From Rhabditophanes sp. KR3021 (lineage: Eukaryota > Nematoda > Chromadorea > Rhabditida > Alloionematidae): 64,000 bases of DNA. The DNA is taken from the NCBI GenBank assembly GCA_963281155.1, contig CAUJLY010000001.1, forward strand, positions 8,928,001 through 8,992,000, given 5' to 3'. This document shows positions 14,150-27,562 of this stretch, piece by piece (position 1 is the first letter of the stretch; every line of letters begins with the position of its first letter). The notes under the pieces were generated by a model. The model saw only the letters and a program-made list of their open reading frames with translations. It made no database searches and was not told the origin of the DNA. The translations under genes and the position numbers were made by a program.

Positions 14150-15490
14150 CTAGTAAGACAAGTTTAAATCTGAACATGGTTGAGCAGATTGGAAGAAGGA
14201 AAACATATTAACAAGGGGGAAGATGCCTAGAGCACCGACGAAAGATCCTATCTGAATCACCCAACCAGACCAAAAAAGGCGACTGTGAGTGGAGTGGGTT
14301 GATGTTGATTCGTTGCGGATTTCGGTTGTTAGAGTGGTGCGTAGGAAGGCATGCAGTGAGGATGAGATGATGGAGGCGAGGATGACGGCGATCGAACCTG
14401 ATGCCAGGGATATTAATATTTGGGGCGAGTAGGCGGCAAAGAGAACGATTACGGATGAGGCTATTGTCGAAATCAAAGTTAGTATCGTTGACGCTTTCAG
14501 GGATGGAGGGGAGATGTAGTAGGGGAGGATACATGCTAGTGGTGATGCAATCATTGAAAGTGTTAATGCGAAGTGATAGGTGCTTTGGGAGTATGGCAAA
14601 GATGCAAAACTTTGGATACTTGGAATTATCGAATTCATCTGAGCCGAGATAAAAGCGAGCATACACCATTGGTAAACAAATTTAAAAAGATCCTTCCCTT
14701 GGTCGTTTGGTGGGGTTGTGTTGTCGGTAGTGGCCCTTAGTTGAGTCATCTCATTGATTTCCTCCTCCTCAGTCGGATGATTCTTGGTGGTGTCGTTGTC
14801 TGGTGCAGTATTCAATGAATTGATGTAAATGAAAGCACATAGTGTGATTAACATATAAATTCCCATCAAACCAAAGAATGTTGATACCGAAAAGATAGGG
14901 GCATAGTATGAAGGTGTAAAAATTGTTGTATTTTCAAGCTTGACGCAATCATACCGTCCCGTTCCTGCAAATGATTATGATCGTTTTTAATCTTTTTGTA
15001 TAACCTCACCTTGAATCAATGAAACAATAGACGGAACCAACGAACTAAGACCCATTCCAAAGAAATACGCGTTTAATAGTTCGGGATTGAAACTGGCCAT
15101 GTACGGCATGAATAAAACATTCGACGTACTATTAACACAAGCCATCCCAAAAACCAAGCCCATAAAAGCCAAAGAAATGTGGGTGTTCGAAAACTCCATA
15201 ATACTATCCCAATACAGTGAAGCCAATCCAAGACACAAACTACAAAAAAGAATCAGCCCTCCAATAACATAACTAGTATTAATCTTGACTTGAGTGCATT
15301 TGAAAAAAATAGAATAAATGACCGGAGCCACACATGCCACTTGGACTATAGCAGCCAAGTAAGAGGGTAAAGACCACCCTTCTGGCAATGTCTGCGTTAA
15401 TAAGGGAAGTTGCATCCAGATGGAGTTAGTTGCAAGCCAGGTACTTGACCCGAAAATTACAACAGCAGCAAATAGAAGATGCGATGTCAT
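14150..15490 (-). CDS. rft: Riboflavin transporter, SLC52 (RFT) family
   Basis: Two exons, 15490-15010 and 14964-14150, give 431 residues, the usual length for SLC52 carriers. The N-terminus, from about residue 4, shows the family signature: FGSSTWLATNSIWMQLPLL, then LPEGWSLPSYLAAIVQ. About eleven hydrophobic segments follow, including GMGLSSLVPSIVSLIQG near the exon junction, an SWLSFLD-poor cytoplasmic loop (EEEEINEMTQL), and the C-terminal LFWSGWVIQIGSFVGALGIFPLVN. These proteins import vitamin B2 across the plasma membrane of gut or other cells. The gene is divergent from the PDZ gene and shares a 300-base upstream region with it. C. elegans rft-1/rft-2 are the expected relatives. Confidence 0.93.
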
Positions 15491-15790
15491 TTGTATTGAT
15501 AGACGAAGTGAATGAGGAGCTTATCATAAAATGCTAATAGTGCTTGGTCACCCTTACTGTTTGCAGTTGCTTTTTGTATGTTTTTTTGATAGGGATGTTT
15601 ACACAACATTTGAATGTGCGGGGTCTTGGACGGAACCTAATGGGGAGACGGTGCTTTATTGCGTAAATTGTATTGGTTTTTTTGAGACTAGAAACTTCTA
15701 CCTTAGACTTCTGATTTACTGTGCTTGGTCGAAACAAGACATCTTGTCCAACATTTCTGATAATTAAACTGTCGTTCTCCAAATGATAAC
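15491..15790. promoter_or_regulatory. Shared region between two divergent genes
   Basis: 300 bases separate the start codons of the riboflavin transporter (-) and the PDZ gene (+), so the two promoters must overlap or adjoin. A 5' UTR intron of either gene could also lie here. Overlapping open frames on both strands are not supported. Confidence 0.5.
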
Positions 15791-17522
15791 ATGGTTGCTT
15801 CAAACAATGCCTCACTCCCTGCTAATTTCGAATACAAACTAATGAGAAAAAGAGTCATTATCAATCGCGAAGGCAATGAAGGTAAGTTTGTGACCTTTAA
15901 TTTGATCCATTACCAACATCATAACTCTGTTATCAGCTAAATAATATTTTTTGAGCAAAAAAAATATTGTCTATCAAAATATAATCTATCAAAACTATTT
16001 AATATTGTTTTTGTAGGTCTCGGGATAATAGTAAGTGGCGGAACAGACAAACAATACATCCGTGGAAACTCGAGTTGCTTTGTAAGCTCGATTCGGGAAA
16101 AGTCACCAGCCTTTGATGTTCTAAATGTAGGAGACTTGATCTACACAATAAATGGAAACTCCCTAAAGAAGCTGTCGCATGCGGAGTCACTTCGCTTATT
16201 TGTCAACTTGAAGCCGGGGACAGTTACTTTAGAAATATCAGAGCACGCAGCTGATATCATCAAAAATGTAAGTGATCTTTCTATTTTGCTATACTTTTGT
16301 TTATCATCGTCTTTATTATTTTTTTGTTGATGACATAACTAAAAGTTGCCAGCTGTAGTAAGATATTTATCAATAATGATCCCAACAAAATTGTACACAC
16401 ATAACTAAATATTAATTATTTGCAACATCCCCCCTGTACTTTGCACATCAAATTTACTCATTTCAAAGTCATGACTAATGCACGTGAATAGATCCACCTA
16501 CAAAATCAAGTTGTTTTGTTACATAAGCATTATTTAATTTTTTGGTTATATAAATAGAAGCTAAAAATCATTCCTATCTTTAATTATGTTTGGCCTTTGT
16601 ACGACAGACTAAATTTCCCTAATTAACTGTTATATCAAAAAGTGTTGTGTAGAAGTTTGGTGATGGATCAAAAAATTGCTTGAATGACATAATACGAAGA
16701 GAGCTTCCCCCTTTTCTAATCACTGATATATAAATTCATTTCTTTGTATCTACATACAAACGCAACAAATCATCTCCGTCATTTGGGATGGTATGTAGGT
16801 GATATTGCGTTTAAAACAATAAGAAGCCCCTTACAAATAAATGACAGGCGGCGATGACTATTTTTTTGGAACATTCCTTTCTAACGCTCATTTTACATTT
16901 GCTTTAACTGTTCAATATTTTTTCAGCATCCTAATCATCTTAATCCTGCCTCCCCAACAAATTTGAGTGCTCAGTCTTTTAGAAGGAAAAGACATTCGAC
17001 GACGAGTAGTGAAAGTATGGCTGCTTTGATCGTGAATTCTGCTTCAGGTAAATTTTAGATTATTTGATGTCAATTTAGTTGTTACTTTTAGATTCTTTTA
17101 ACAGTAAGTGCTACTCTTCATCTATTTTACCAGATGAGGAAGAAGTCTATGAAGGAATGACAAGTTATGGGGAGAAGAATGAAGTCACGTACACACCATA
17201 CAGTCGACACCGCTTCATTTCCTCATCCAGCTCAATATACGGCAAAGGCCCCATCAAATACCCAACTGGGACCGAATATTTTGAAGACGATGAAGATGAT
17301 TTGATGGAAAGAGCCTCCACGGTGTCACATGCCCCGAGTATTAGAAGTGATTATCCAGTGGATGAAATGATGGTTATGGAAACACCCAGGAGAAGAATCT
17401 ATAGTTGTGGTGATATGGCTGAGGAGGAAGCAGTCTTTTACAGTGAATGTGTGTTGCTAACTGTTGGAGTGACAACGGCAGCACTAGCTGGATATGTTGC
17501 TTATAGATATTTCTCGAAGTAG
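15791..17522 (+). CDS. Tail-anchored PDZ-domain protein, SYNJ2BP/OMP25-like
   Basis: Exons 15791-15881, 16017-16267, 16927-17047 and 17134-17522 give 283 residues in frame. Residues about 16-108 form one PDZ domain, with carboxylate-binding loop GLGIIVSGG, then FVSSIREKSPA, VGDLIYTINGN and a helix beginning SHAESLRLF. A Ser- and Asp/Glu-rich linker leads to a single C-terminal hydrophobic helix (VLLTVGVTTAALAGYVAYRYFSK), a tail anchor with a basic end. One N-terminal PDZ plus a tail anchor is the layout of SYNJ2BP/OMP25 at the mitochondrial outer membrane, though those are about 145 residues, so this linker is unusually long. The mitochondrial location is inferred from the basic tail. Confidence 0.85.
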
Positions 17523-20500
17523 ATGGCAAAACAATCATCTGCCTCCACATCCCATCAGTTCAACGTTATTTAATAGAAACCAAAAAAGTAGATCTCTCTG
17601 TGTGAACGGCACAAATAAACACTAATAAAGTTTGTATGACTTAGCAAATTTTCGTTATTCTAATAAAATTTTTTTCCAAAGCCTCTTTGTTCCAAGTCTT
17701 TTAATTTATTTGAATTTGAATATTTTATTTGATTAATGTGTCAAAAAAAGAAATACTCCAAAAAATAACATTCAAAAGGAAAAAAAGAGTTTATCCAAAT
17801 TAAATATAAAAAGTTTGTTATTTTGTTAGTAGTGTCGCTTTAGAGAGCATCTTCATTTGGCATAAGAAAGTTGTTATGATTAATAATAATAAAACGACAT
17901 TATTTTGCGAGGTCTTTCTAATATATTCAAGAAAATAGTATTTTTAAATCAACTTTCCAAAACATATTTGAAGGGTTTGTTGTGTATCTTTTTGAATCAA
18001 CTTTACATATATTTGAAGCTTTTAATTAGCTTTTTAAAGTTGCACGTATCATCAAAATAAATATTTGCATTTTTATGAATAAGTTGTTGGTTCCGCAAAA
18101 ATAAGGGTCCTAATATTTGGTAGAGCAGACTTTTTTGCTATATTTACTTGGCAAGGGTGTATACAAACAAATGCGCTCCCCGAATTATGTGCCAATGCCG
18201 ATAATGTTCTGTTCTAGCAATGCCAGATGATTTATTGAAATAATGATGAGACTAAAATGGGTTTTAAAGTTTAAGCTTTGATTGGAAGACAAATAGTCTT
18301 GGACAGTTAATTATTAATGAACCAGAGCAAGCCTTGAGAGTGCACTAGGCCTTTGCACCTTATTTAGGCGTCTTCCTAACAATGGTATCATTTTTGCGCG
18401 AATTGTGAATATTAAAGCAGAGGCCTATTATTGACTTTAAATAATGAATTAAGCACATTTGTGAATCACTCTTTTTGACAAATGTAAATAAGGGCCTTCC
18501 TGAAGGTTATTCATGCTTCTATGGAATTTCATTTAGTAGTTAATAACTTCCTGTCGGATTGCAATTTAATTGTGGGTATATACATTTATTGAGAAAAGGA
18601 ATTTGTTTAAGGCTATTATTATAAACTTTTTTTGTCAATATGAACTCCATATTATAAGCATACAAGCTTCATTCCTTACCCGGAACTTCTTAATTGGATT
18701 TTTGTTCTAGAATGAAGTTTTTAGAACGATAATCTCCCCCAAAAACTCTCCAATTTTTTATTCCTTTTTATGAAGAGATATAAATATATTATAAAAATGT
18801 ATATAAAAAATAAAACAAGATTGTAAATATGTTTTCCTAAGACACATATCTTTTAAAAATTATTTATATCCTTTGATTACTCATTTATACTCATTTGGAC
18901 AAAACCATACTCTGCTATATAGTAAAAGAAGGAAAATTAAACGTGAAAAGTTGCCATTTGGTGAATTTTTTGATAAGGTCCCATTCAATTTAATTATATA
19001 TAAATTTTTATGATATTTTTATTATTCTTAAGAATGTGAAAACATAAATATGTTGGGAGAACTAGGAAATTAATTATGTACAAGAGTTAATAATTATATG
19101 TCTTTAATTGGAAGAACAAAACAAAAAGCATGAATGCAAGGGTTTAAATAGCATACATATTTATGACTAGTATTTAATGTATTCATTATATCGTATTTAT
19201 TTGCTTCGAGTAAAAAACTTTTATTCCTCCCAATCTTCTTTTTATTTTCTAATTAATGAGGTTTCGTTGTAAGTAGAAGAAATTAGATGGATGGATTGTT
19301 TTTTGTGTTGTGACCTAATTCAGGCGACTTGTTCAGAGGATCCATTTAGAGTGTAAACGGATAAGGTTAAAGTACGTTTAGCTTAGTGGATTTTGAACTA
19401 AATATCTATATCCCATTAACTTTTAATCCAATTTAATTTGAAATACACAGTCATTCAATTATTATCTGCGAACATTTAGCACTATGGCTTCATTGTGCTT
19501 TATGTTTATTTATATGAACAATAAATTGCCCCTTCATTATCACCCATATGATTAGGCACCAAAAATAAAAACAAAAAGACCCCTAATATTGACAAACACC
19601 AAAAAACTCAAAACCTCTCCTCCAATTATTTATCCTATTTTCGTGGCCATCAACGACTTACTACTTCCACCCTTCAACATATTATCATCATTCTTAACTT
19701 GCTTTCAACGGATCTTGCTGCTAAAACTTTTACCCCCATTATAAAACATTATTTAACGTTATACAACATCACATAACTTCTTTTCTGTTCAACACACAAA
19801 ATATAAAACTTATAATAATTTTAACTTGTTGCAATATTAAATTCTCATTTACCATATATCATTGTCCTCTGGTAATTGTTGTGTGGGTCACTTTTATTAA
19901 AAATATATCATTTAATGGACTATTACAGGACACACTCTTCTCCCCCCAAACCAAGTAAATTGGAGCTTTATCCAACTAATATTTCAATTACTGTAAATAA
20001 GACACTTTCACTACTAAACTTTAATAAGTTTATCCCAAAATTGATATGTATTTATATAAACGTGATGTAATTTTGTCCTTCTCTAATATTATAATATTTC
20101 CTTCTTGACTATTATATATGTTAGGAAGTAAGTATCTTAGTCAATGGAAAGAACGATTTGCCGATTCTAGTAGGTACAATTGAATTTCTGAAAAAGAAAT
20201 GATGCTATTCATATATGGTAATAAAAGGACAGATTTATTAATCAAAAGGTCCCTCTTACCCATCCCCAACTAATTTCTATTTCCATTACTTTTTGTAAAA
20301 ATGTTATCAATGGTGGGTAAGATTGAGATAAAATGTGTACCTAATTCGTCATTATATCATTTAAGTATCCATCAATTTCACTTCCTTTAAACAAAACCAA
20401 AACAAAAAGATATCCAGCATTTAAACAAATGCGAGAAGACAACTGGCATCACGTCTTTTTGTTTCATTTACATATAAATTTAATCTTTAAATGGTGATGA

Positions 20501-20684
20501 ATTTATAAATAAATAACATTTTCTTTTTATTTTAAAATAATTGCTTGTCAATTGACCCTTTGTGGGTATGGTGTTATAATAAATTAATATCCACTTTCAT
20601 TTTAGTTCAGATTTCAATTTTGCTAAAAATACTTATTAAATTGACCATAATTCATATGTCAACAAGACAACCACTTATTTGGTT
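17523..20684. other. 3.2-kb intergenic desert
   Basis: Very AT-rich, no coding sequence supported on either strand. The 64-codon frame at 19876 is chance-like. This is the longest gene-free stretch in the window. It may hold regulatory elements of the receptor gene downstream; I could not identify repeats or RNA genes. Confidence 0.45.
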
Positions 20685-23600
20685 ATGAAATCAAGTGGAT
20701 TAAATGGACAAAAAATAGATACTATGCTTAACTTATTTTGGAGCTTTTTTATATCATTATCAAGATGCCTTACTACTTTTTTTATTACCAATAAAATCAC
20801 CTTTTCCACATTAATATTCATAAATGTTTTGGCAATGGCTATAGCTGCTACTCCATCTGCCGCCAAATTTGATATCAAGACGAATACAGTAGCTAAGCAT
20901 TCAAGAAATACACACGACGATCATCGGGCAAAGACGCATGATTTAGACATAAACAAAATTATTGAAGGAATGAATGGGAATGAAGTAAGTTGAATTTATA
21001 TTTAACTGTGTCATTGAGATAAGTTCTAATGACCAATATTTTAGAAGATCAGACATCCCAATGAAATCAACCGTAAACATAATCTAATGCCATCTCCGTT
21101 GGTAGAAGGTTTCACGGGACATTTTGCAAAGTCGATTCATTCAAAGTCGAAATATCCTGAATTCCCTTACGAGTCACAATCAACAAAATCACACCAATCT
21201 TCAGCTGACCCAGAAGATACCAAAGACGGTCCTCTTAATGATGAAAAAGAAAAGAAAAAGTACCATAGATTCAGCAAAACTAAATTCGACGAAAATTACC
21301 CCGTCCATGATTTATGTGATCAAATTCATTCCGGTGGACAGACTGACAATTTAGAGTGGTAAGCAAACAAACACATACCCACATTTAAAAGCTAATTTGG
21401 TTGTTCTTAACAAAGTTACTTCTGCCCACCACTTAAATAGACTAAGTACCAAACCCCAATTTTGATCATTAACTCTGCCACATTTATCTTTTTCAAATGC
21501 AACTAATGCGATTGTTTACCATTTAAGAGATTGATCATTTTTGGTTGTGGTGTAAAGATAAAATGTTTAGATAATATATTTTTACATTTAAAGAGGAACC
21601 AAAAAAGTTGGAGTAAATGATTTTGGGTAATTTATTTTGGCATTCTCGAGGGAGTAATTAGTAAAGATAAATAGATTGAAATTGAAAATTTTGCCAATTG
21701 TAGGTCTGAGTCGGCAGATAGGATTTTGAAAGTGATTGGAAATGGGGTTATGAAGAATGGGTATAATATGTTTATGGCGCCGGGCCAGGTAAGTCTCTTC
21801 CCAATTTTGAATAATAACTGTTTGTTTAACATTTAATTAGGTGGAAGGCAAGTCGACAGAAGTGTCAGTGGCCATTTATATAGAATCAATGTCTTCCTTC
21901 AAGGCCCAGACGATGGATTTTGAGATAGACATGTATTTGGCTCTAGGTTGGTACGATCGCAGATTAGCTCACAATTGCAGCCATCCCATCCTCGTCACAC
22001 ACAAATTTATAGCAGATCGCTTCTTCACACCAGACTTATATTTTGTTAACAGTCGCTTTGCTTACCTTCAAGAAGTGACCACTCCAAATTTTATGTTGTA
22101 TGTGTATCCGGATGGGATGATTTTTAAAAGCATGCGAATTGATGCTACTTTGTCGTGTGTGATGGATTTAAAGTTGTTTCCTTGGGATTCGCAAGAATGT
22201 TCTATCATCATACAAAGTTGTAAGTTTAGTGCATTTTAATTAAAGTCATCTTGTAGATGCTTACATCGAAAATTTACTGACTTTGTCCTGGCACGTCGAC
22301 CCACCCCACTTTCCAATAGGCTCTAACTCTGAAATCAAACTAAACGACATGGAGATCAAAGGAACGCGGTTTGAATCTTGCTCAGGCCCATATCCAATGT
22401 TTCGAGGGCAAGGTAATTGGAGTTGTGTGAAGGCAATCATTAAGATGAAGAGATTGATTTTGTTTCATTTGATTCAAATATTCTTGCCTGCTTCGATGCT
22501 CGTCGTTGTGTCCATGCTCAGTCTTTGGCTTGATCCCCGTGCTAGCCCAGCAAGGATAGCCTTGGCAACTACTTCATTACTTACGGTCATTACTCTTGGC
22601 AATGGACAACGAGCTGACCTGCCGCAAGTATCATATCTAAAAGGGTCCGACTACTGGCTAGCTTTTTCACAAAGTCTAATCTTCATGGTGTTAATTGAGT
22701 ATTCATTTGTGAGTTATTACATGACCAAGAAAACCACCCACTGTCACCATAAAAGAGTGTTAGAAGGTGAGGATTCAAATGAAGACCATCAATGTATGGG
22801 TACAAATGGACAAGATTTTGCTACGGGTAAAGAGAAAATGTTGCTACCAGAGTGGGATGCTGAGAAAAGAAATAAAAAAAGATTCAGAATGGGCTACTTC
22901 AGAAATAGGTCTGAGGATTCAGCTTTTCGAATTAAAAAGAAAAATCATGGATTTTCGAATGGTTTCAAGCCTGATTATCAGATCAACGGAATTAAGGGAA
23001 AAAGACTATCAGTTGAGCATGGTTTGTATGGTGAAGAGTACCGCAAACCCCTAGACACAACTCCATATTCCGTAGCTACAGGCATCGGCAAATGCATGAA
23101 TGCAACTGCTGTAAGTTTAAACATAAGTTTTGATGACAATTTTGGTTTTAAATGCTTGCTTCTTTTAAATTCTTGATAAGTTTGATCGGTAGAGTGTTCC
23201 AATTTTTGTTAAGTTTATTATTACACGTTTCTTTGAATGATCGAGTGAACTTTTTTGAATGTTAGCTTATAATAACAGAAAAAGACAATTTTGACAAACA
23301 AACTAAAAAAAGGTAATCTTAGTTTTTATGTACTTCAACGACTACTCCACAACCTTACTTGGAAAATATCAGAAAAATGTCGACTATGTGGGAAAGAGTT
23401 GCTAATGAAGTCGAAACTGCTGTGAGTGTTTTTATTTTTTTTTGAATGTTCGTTACTAACCCATCTTTTCGTTAAATTTACCACGTCTTTACGGTTTTTA
23501 ATAAGTTGTACCAGTGAATTGTATGGCTAATTTAACCTCAAATAATTTACCAGCTTTAAGTTGTTGTTTGTAGGTGGCATTTGTTTGAATGTTAATTGCT

Positions 23601-23858
23601 TATAGGCTTTGATGTCTGGAAATACATTAAGATCCCAGATTCCCATGTTGGATTTTAAGTTTGACGAGACAAAACCTTGTCCTAAATGTGCGGATGAGAA
23701 TGAAAATATTGCTAGGAAGATTGATCTTTGTAAGTTATTTTATTTTTAAATCATATTAATTGGATCCTTTAGTTAGCAGAGCAGCTTTCCCGGCCCTTTT
23801 TGTTACTTTTATCAGTGTCTACTTTTGGTATTTTGGATACTATACTCAAAATGACTAA
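20685..23858 (+). CDS. Anion-type Cys-loop ligand-gated channel subunit
   Basis: Nine exons keep frame: 20685-20984, 21045-21358, 21704-21788, 21841-22219, 22257-23110, 23266-23312, 23373-23421, 23606-23729, 23773-23858; 745 residues. A hydrophobic signal segment lies near residues 42-60, then about 150 residues of low-complexity extension. The extracellular domain has the Cys-loop pair C339/C353 (CVMDLKLFPWDSQEC) and a second pair C401/C416, as in glutamate- and glycine-gated chloride channels. M1 starts LILFHLIQIFLPAS. M2 begins with the anion-selective PAR triplet (457-459) and ARIALATTSLLTV. M3 follows, then a basic loop of about 200 residues. M4 is in the last exon (AAFPALFVTFISVYFWYFGYY). 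The ligand cannot be read from sequence: the GluCl, ACC or LGC-46 groups are candidates. Two very small exons (47 and 49 bases) encode part of the loop. Confidence 0.9.
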
Positions 23859-24030
23859 ATAACTATTACAGTATTAATATTATTAAAAGCCGTTTTTGTT
23901 TGGAATAAAATATTTTTTATTGTTTTAGATCAGATCGTGATTATGGAAATATCAATTTAACGGTATTACGTATTTTCGTTCAAAAATACAATAATCACAG
24001 TTGACTTTGTTTAGGTCTTTAGTACATACC

Positions 24031-24058
24031 CACTGTTATGTCTGTTGCTACTATAGTA
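24031..24058 (+). repeat. Left terminal inverted repeat
   Basis: 28 bases beginning CACTGTTATG and ending CTATAGTA. They match the reverse complement of 25485-25512 at 27 of 28 positions (C/T difference after TCTGTTG). Similarity stops abruptly on both sides. Confidence 0.75.
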
Positions 24059-24570
24059 ATCTTATTTTTTTTATAACAAATGGAGGTTTTAAGAATTGAT
24101 GATTTTTACTTACAAAAAATAATTTTATACTCATTTTGTTTGTCTTTTTAAGTTCTATAAGATGTTTCTAACAAAATTTAAAAAGAGTTTTCAAAAAAGT
24201 TTTTTATGGGTTGGTCAATTATCTACTATTCATGTCTCCATAGAAAATTATTTTGTGATTCGAATTGGCTAAAAGTATGCTTATTCGAAAGCGTTTTTCA
24301 AGGGAAATCGAACAAGTATAAAAATAAAAAAATCGTATGTTTTTTTAAGAAGTTATGGGTGTTTTTAAGATGTTATCAAAGATTATCATTTTTAACCTAT
24401 TTTTCAATTTTTTTATCGACATTATATGATGTTAAAAACAAATAAATAATATTAACAAATTTATTTAGACAAAAGTATGATAATATAAACAATAAAAATA
24501 TAAAAAACATTTATTTTCTTTGATCAAGCAGTTTCTGCCGGTAAGTATGTTGGCGTACCAAAAATATAAG

Positions 24571-25166
24571 TTAATCACGATGGTTTAACGCAGCAACTCG
24601 TTCTGTATCCTTGTCCATGTAGCTGTGAACATTCTCCGAGCATTGATCACTGAAGAAGCTGACACTTCTTAATCTTTCGATTTGAGGCACGAAGTGGTCC
24701 ATTAGCATGTGAAAATATGGTGTTACACTAATATTTTTACACACCTGAAGTTCTGTTAAAGTTTTGATCCCTTTGACTGAAGATCTAATTAATTCCAAAT
24801 CCATATCAGAAAAGATCTTTATATGGGACCCAACTTTGAAGACGGCCAAGTAGAGACTTGAAAATAGACGTAACACAAGCAAATTACTAAAACTTTATTA
24901 AAACTCAAGCAACGAAGAGCAACTAATCTAACAGTATCTTCAACTGATACAAGAGCTTTCGATGGTGAATCTTTATCAGAATTGTAATGATAAGAATCAT
25001 TTAAAAGATCAGGTTCAATGGAACCAGTGTTAAGAAAGTGAAAAACATCAGATAGAACTTTTATCCTCATTCTTTTGTTGTTAGCTGCCATTGACGAATA
25101 ATCTTTTCGAGCCCCACCATGTCCATCACATTTAAAAGCAAACATAACGCATCTTTCTCCTTCCAC
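24571..25166 (-). pseudogene. Fragmentary element-encoded protein
   Basis: Two overlapping minus-strand frames lie within the inverted-repeat element. The upstream frame (25166-24819) has DGHGGARKDYSSMAANNKRM and TVRLVALRCLSFNKVLV; the downstream one (24882-24571) has TELQVCKNISVTPYFHMLMDHF. They join neither by an obvious intron nor in one frame, so the gene appears broken. No DDE or RNase H catalytic triad is recognisable. I infer that this is the remnant of the transposon's own protein; a captured host gene is less likely. Confidence 0.45.
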
Positions 25167-25484
25167 AATAACTTTATCAAAATCTATTACTTTGTTTTTA
25201 TTTCTTAGACATTTGTTCTAAACAATTAAAGAAGCAAATATAAAAAAGTACAACATTATTTAAATTTAAACGATATTTTTGAGTTCTTAATTTGAAAAAT
25301 ATTGCTAAACAGCTTTTTCGAATTTGCCTAAATACGTCGTTGGACTTTCGAACATCTAAATACTTTTAGTTGGATTTAACGTACCTGTAGCATCTTTGTT
25401 GCTTCTAGCTCCTCAATCTTTTACCGTGAAAAAATCAAAAGATATGAATGTTTTAAAGAAGACAAAAAATACACTACGAAAAAC

Positions 25485-25512
25485 TACTATAGTAACAACA
25501 GACATAACAGTG
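25485..25512 (-). repeat. Right terminal inverted repeat
   Basis: Partner of the repeat at 24031-24058. Outside it the sequence is AATATTTGATGG, with no matching target duplication on the left. Confidence 0.75.
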
Positions 25513-27562
25513 AATATTTGATGGATTATAATAAAATTTTACCTGAGTATATTATTTACGCTTACGTACATACAATTACTTCTGAAACATGTACTATTAA
25601 ACAATCTTTATGTTGAAACAAAGAAACTGCAATTATAATTAACTATCAACATAGGCAGCTTAAAGAGGCATTATTATTAATCTAAATCAACATCATACTT
25701 ATTTCATCCACATGACAAAGATTTTTAAAGAATGTATGGTTCAATTAATTAAAAAATTGATAAGTACTTATATGGAGCAAATGAATTGACAACTACAAAT
25801 CAGAAAACAGGGTTCATCATGCAAGTGGATAGACTTTCTATTAAGATCAATCTAATACCAATTATAAATGTGTTAACTTGAACTACAACAAATTAAATAT
25901 AAAAGAAGCCGGAAATCGCGTTTACATAAATACACTTATTTTCACAGGGTATTTCTAGGAAAATTTACATGCCTGAAATTTAATTTATATTCACACTTTA
26001 CCTACGTTCAATACGCTGTGCAGTTTACCAATTCATACTTTTTTACAGCAAATTTTATTCAAAATACATTTGAGTCTGAACTCAAAAATAAAATATATCT
26101 TTAATCTTTTATGTTTGCTTAAGCACAATAAAAAATTGTGCTGAATTTTGTTTTTTCTTTTCAGCTCCATTTAACAACCATGCATAGAAGGCATCAATTA
26201 TAGTAATGCACACACAAAAATTCAAAAAAAGACTCCAAACACACAAAATATCATTTCCTTTCCATCTTTATATCCTCAAGTATTTAGTCAAGATTATATA
26301 GACACAGGATAGACTTCATTTTCTTTAATAGTACACAACACTATATCACCATATTAAATAAAAAAGGAGTAAAGAATCTCTAACCAGAAGGCTCATTTTT
26401 TGACTTATTCTATTTACTTATTTATTTTTAAATTCCCTCCTATGCATTTTCTTTTTTGCCGAACTCGCAAGAACAAAACTATTAAAAGAACCTTCCTTTT
26501 TACTTTTTATTACTTGGCCCTGAAAGGAGAACATCACAAACTAACAAAATAAGTTTTAGTGTGAAAATTCTAAATGAAATTATTATTGCCCTTTTGAGAT
26601 ATGATGTAAATACACAATGATGTATTAACTATAGGACCTTCTTCGCGTTCTTTTTGATTAACTTTATTCCCATACTACCAATTATATAACATCTGAATGG
26701 GCCAATATAAAATGTATATGGGTATAGATATTCATTCAAAGATACCAATTTAATGAATACATACTTTCTTTATATAAAAATTCCATATCTATTCACTTCC
26801 CTTAAAAAAACGACACTCTTAGCATGTATTATAAATTCACTTACATTAAACAAATATGTATTTATAAATTGAGTTTCCCTGCCGTACAAATAATTTTTTA
26901 ACCAGCTTTGTTTCTACCAAAAAATGTGCTAACCTCATTGTGATGGCATTGTGTTGGTGGATGTCATGAAGATATGCAGCATACATTTGTTGTGTTTTCT
27001 ACTACACTCTACAATTCATTTTTATTCTATTCTAGGTACCACAAATTATTCACCCTATTTATTACAACTAAAAATTATAGCTTTAATTTCATTTGTAACA
27101 GCTATATTTATTTATGGCAGTGTTTTAAGAAATGCAATCTTGCAAACAAATTACCACACATGCTCCTTTTTGGAAGTCTATTTTTAATTTTTTAACTAAA
27201 TTTTATTAAGACACACTCTTGCATCTCAGACAATATCTTTATTTATTTGTAATGGAGCGAGGTGTTCTATCTGCAACTAAATTAAATTTTACAAAAAACG
27301 TGAACATGCCCTTAGCACACGCCTCTTCCTTTTAATTAAAGTTGATCATATTTTGAGATATTCCACCAAAAAAGCTTCATTTATATGCTTCCATTTTTTA
27401 CATATTTTACCATTTTCATTAGTTAAGCCTTATGTGGAGGCGCATACTACTTATTTATCCGTTATATATTAATATACTCACTGTTTTCGTTGTTAATATA
27501 GATTATTATTAAACATATATACTTTTATTGAAAAATAAGTTTTTTGATATAGATTTGACAGG
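25513..27562. other. 2-kb intergenic region
   Basis: AT-rich. Small overlapping hydrophobic frames near 26951-27195 look like chance reading of AT-rich DNA. No gene, repeat or RNA gene supported. Confidence 0.4.

Larger units (their letters stand above)
24031..25512. mobile_element. 1.5-kb DNA transposon with inverted ends, degenerate
   Basis: The stretch is bounded by 28-base inverted repeats differing at one position, starting CACTGTTATGTCTGTTG on each outer end. Inside, on the minus strand, are two overlapping frames (24571-24882 and 24819-25166) with phrases such as FHMLMDHFVPQIE and FFSDQCSENVHSYMDK that resemble conserved blocks of element-encoded proteins in invertebrates. I see no clear target-site duplication next to the ends. 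The superfamily is undetermined; CACTG ends hint at CACTA or Transib-like groups, without proof. Confidence 0.65.

Noticed and set aside
26951..27195. Two overlapping hydrophobic frames
   Set aside because: AT-rich chance frames in different phases with no start or splice support.
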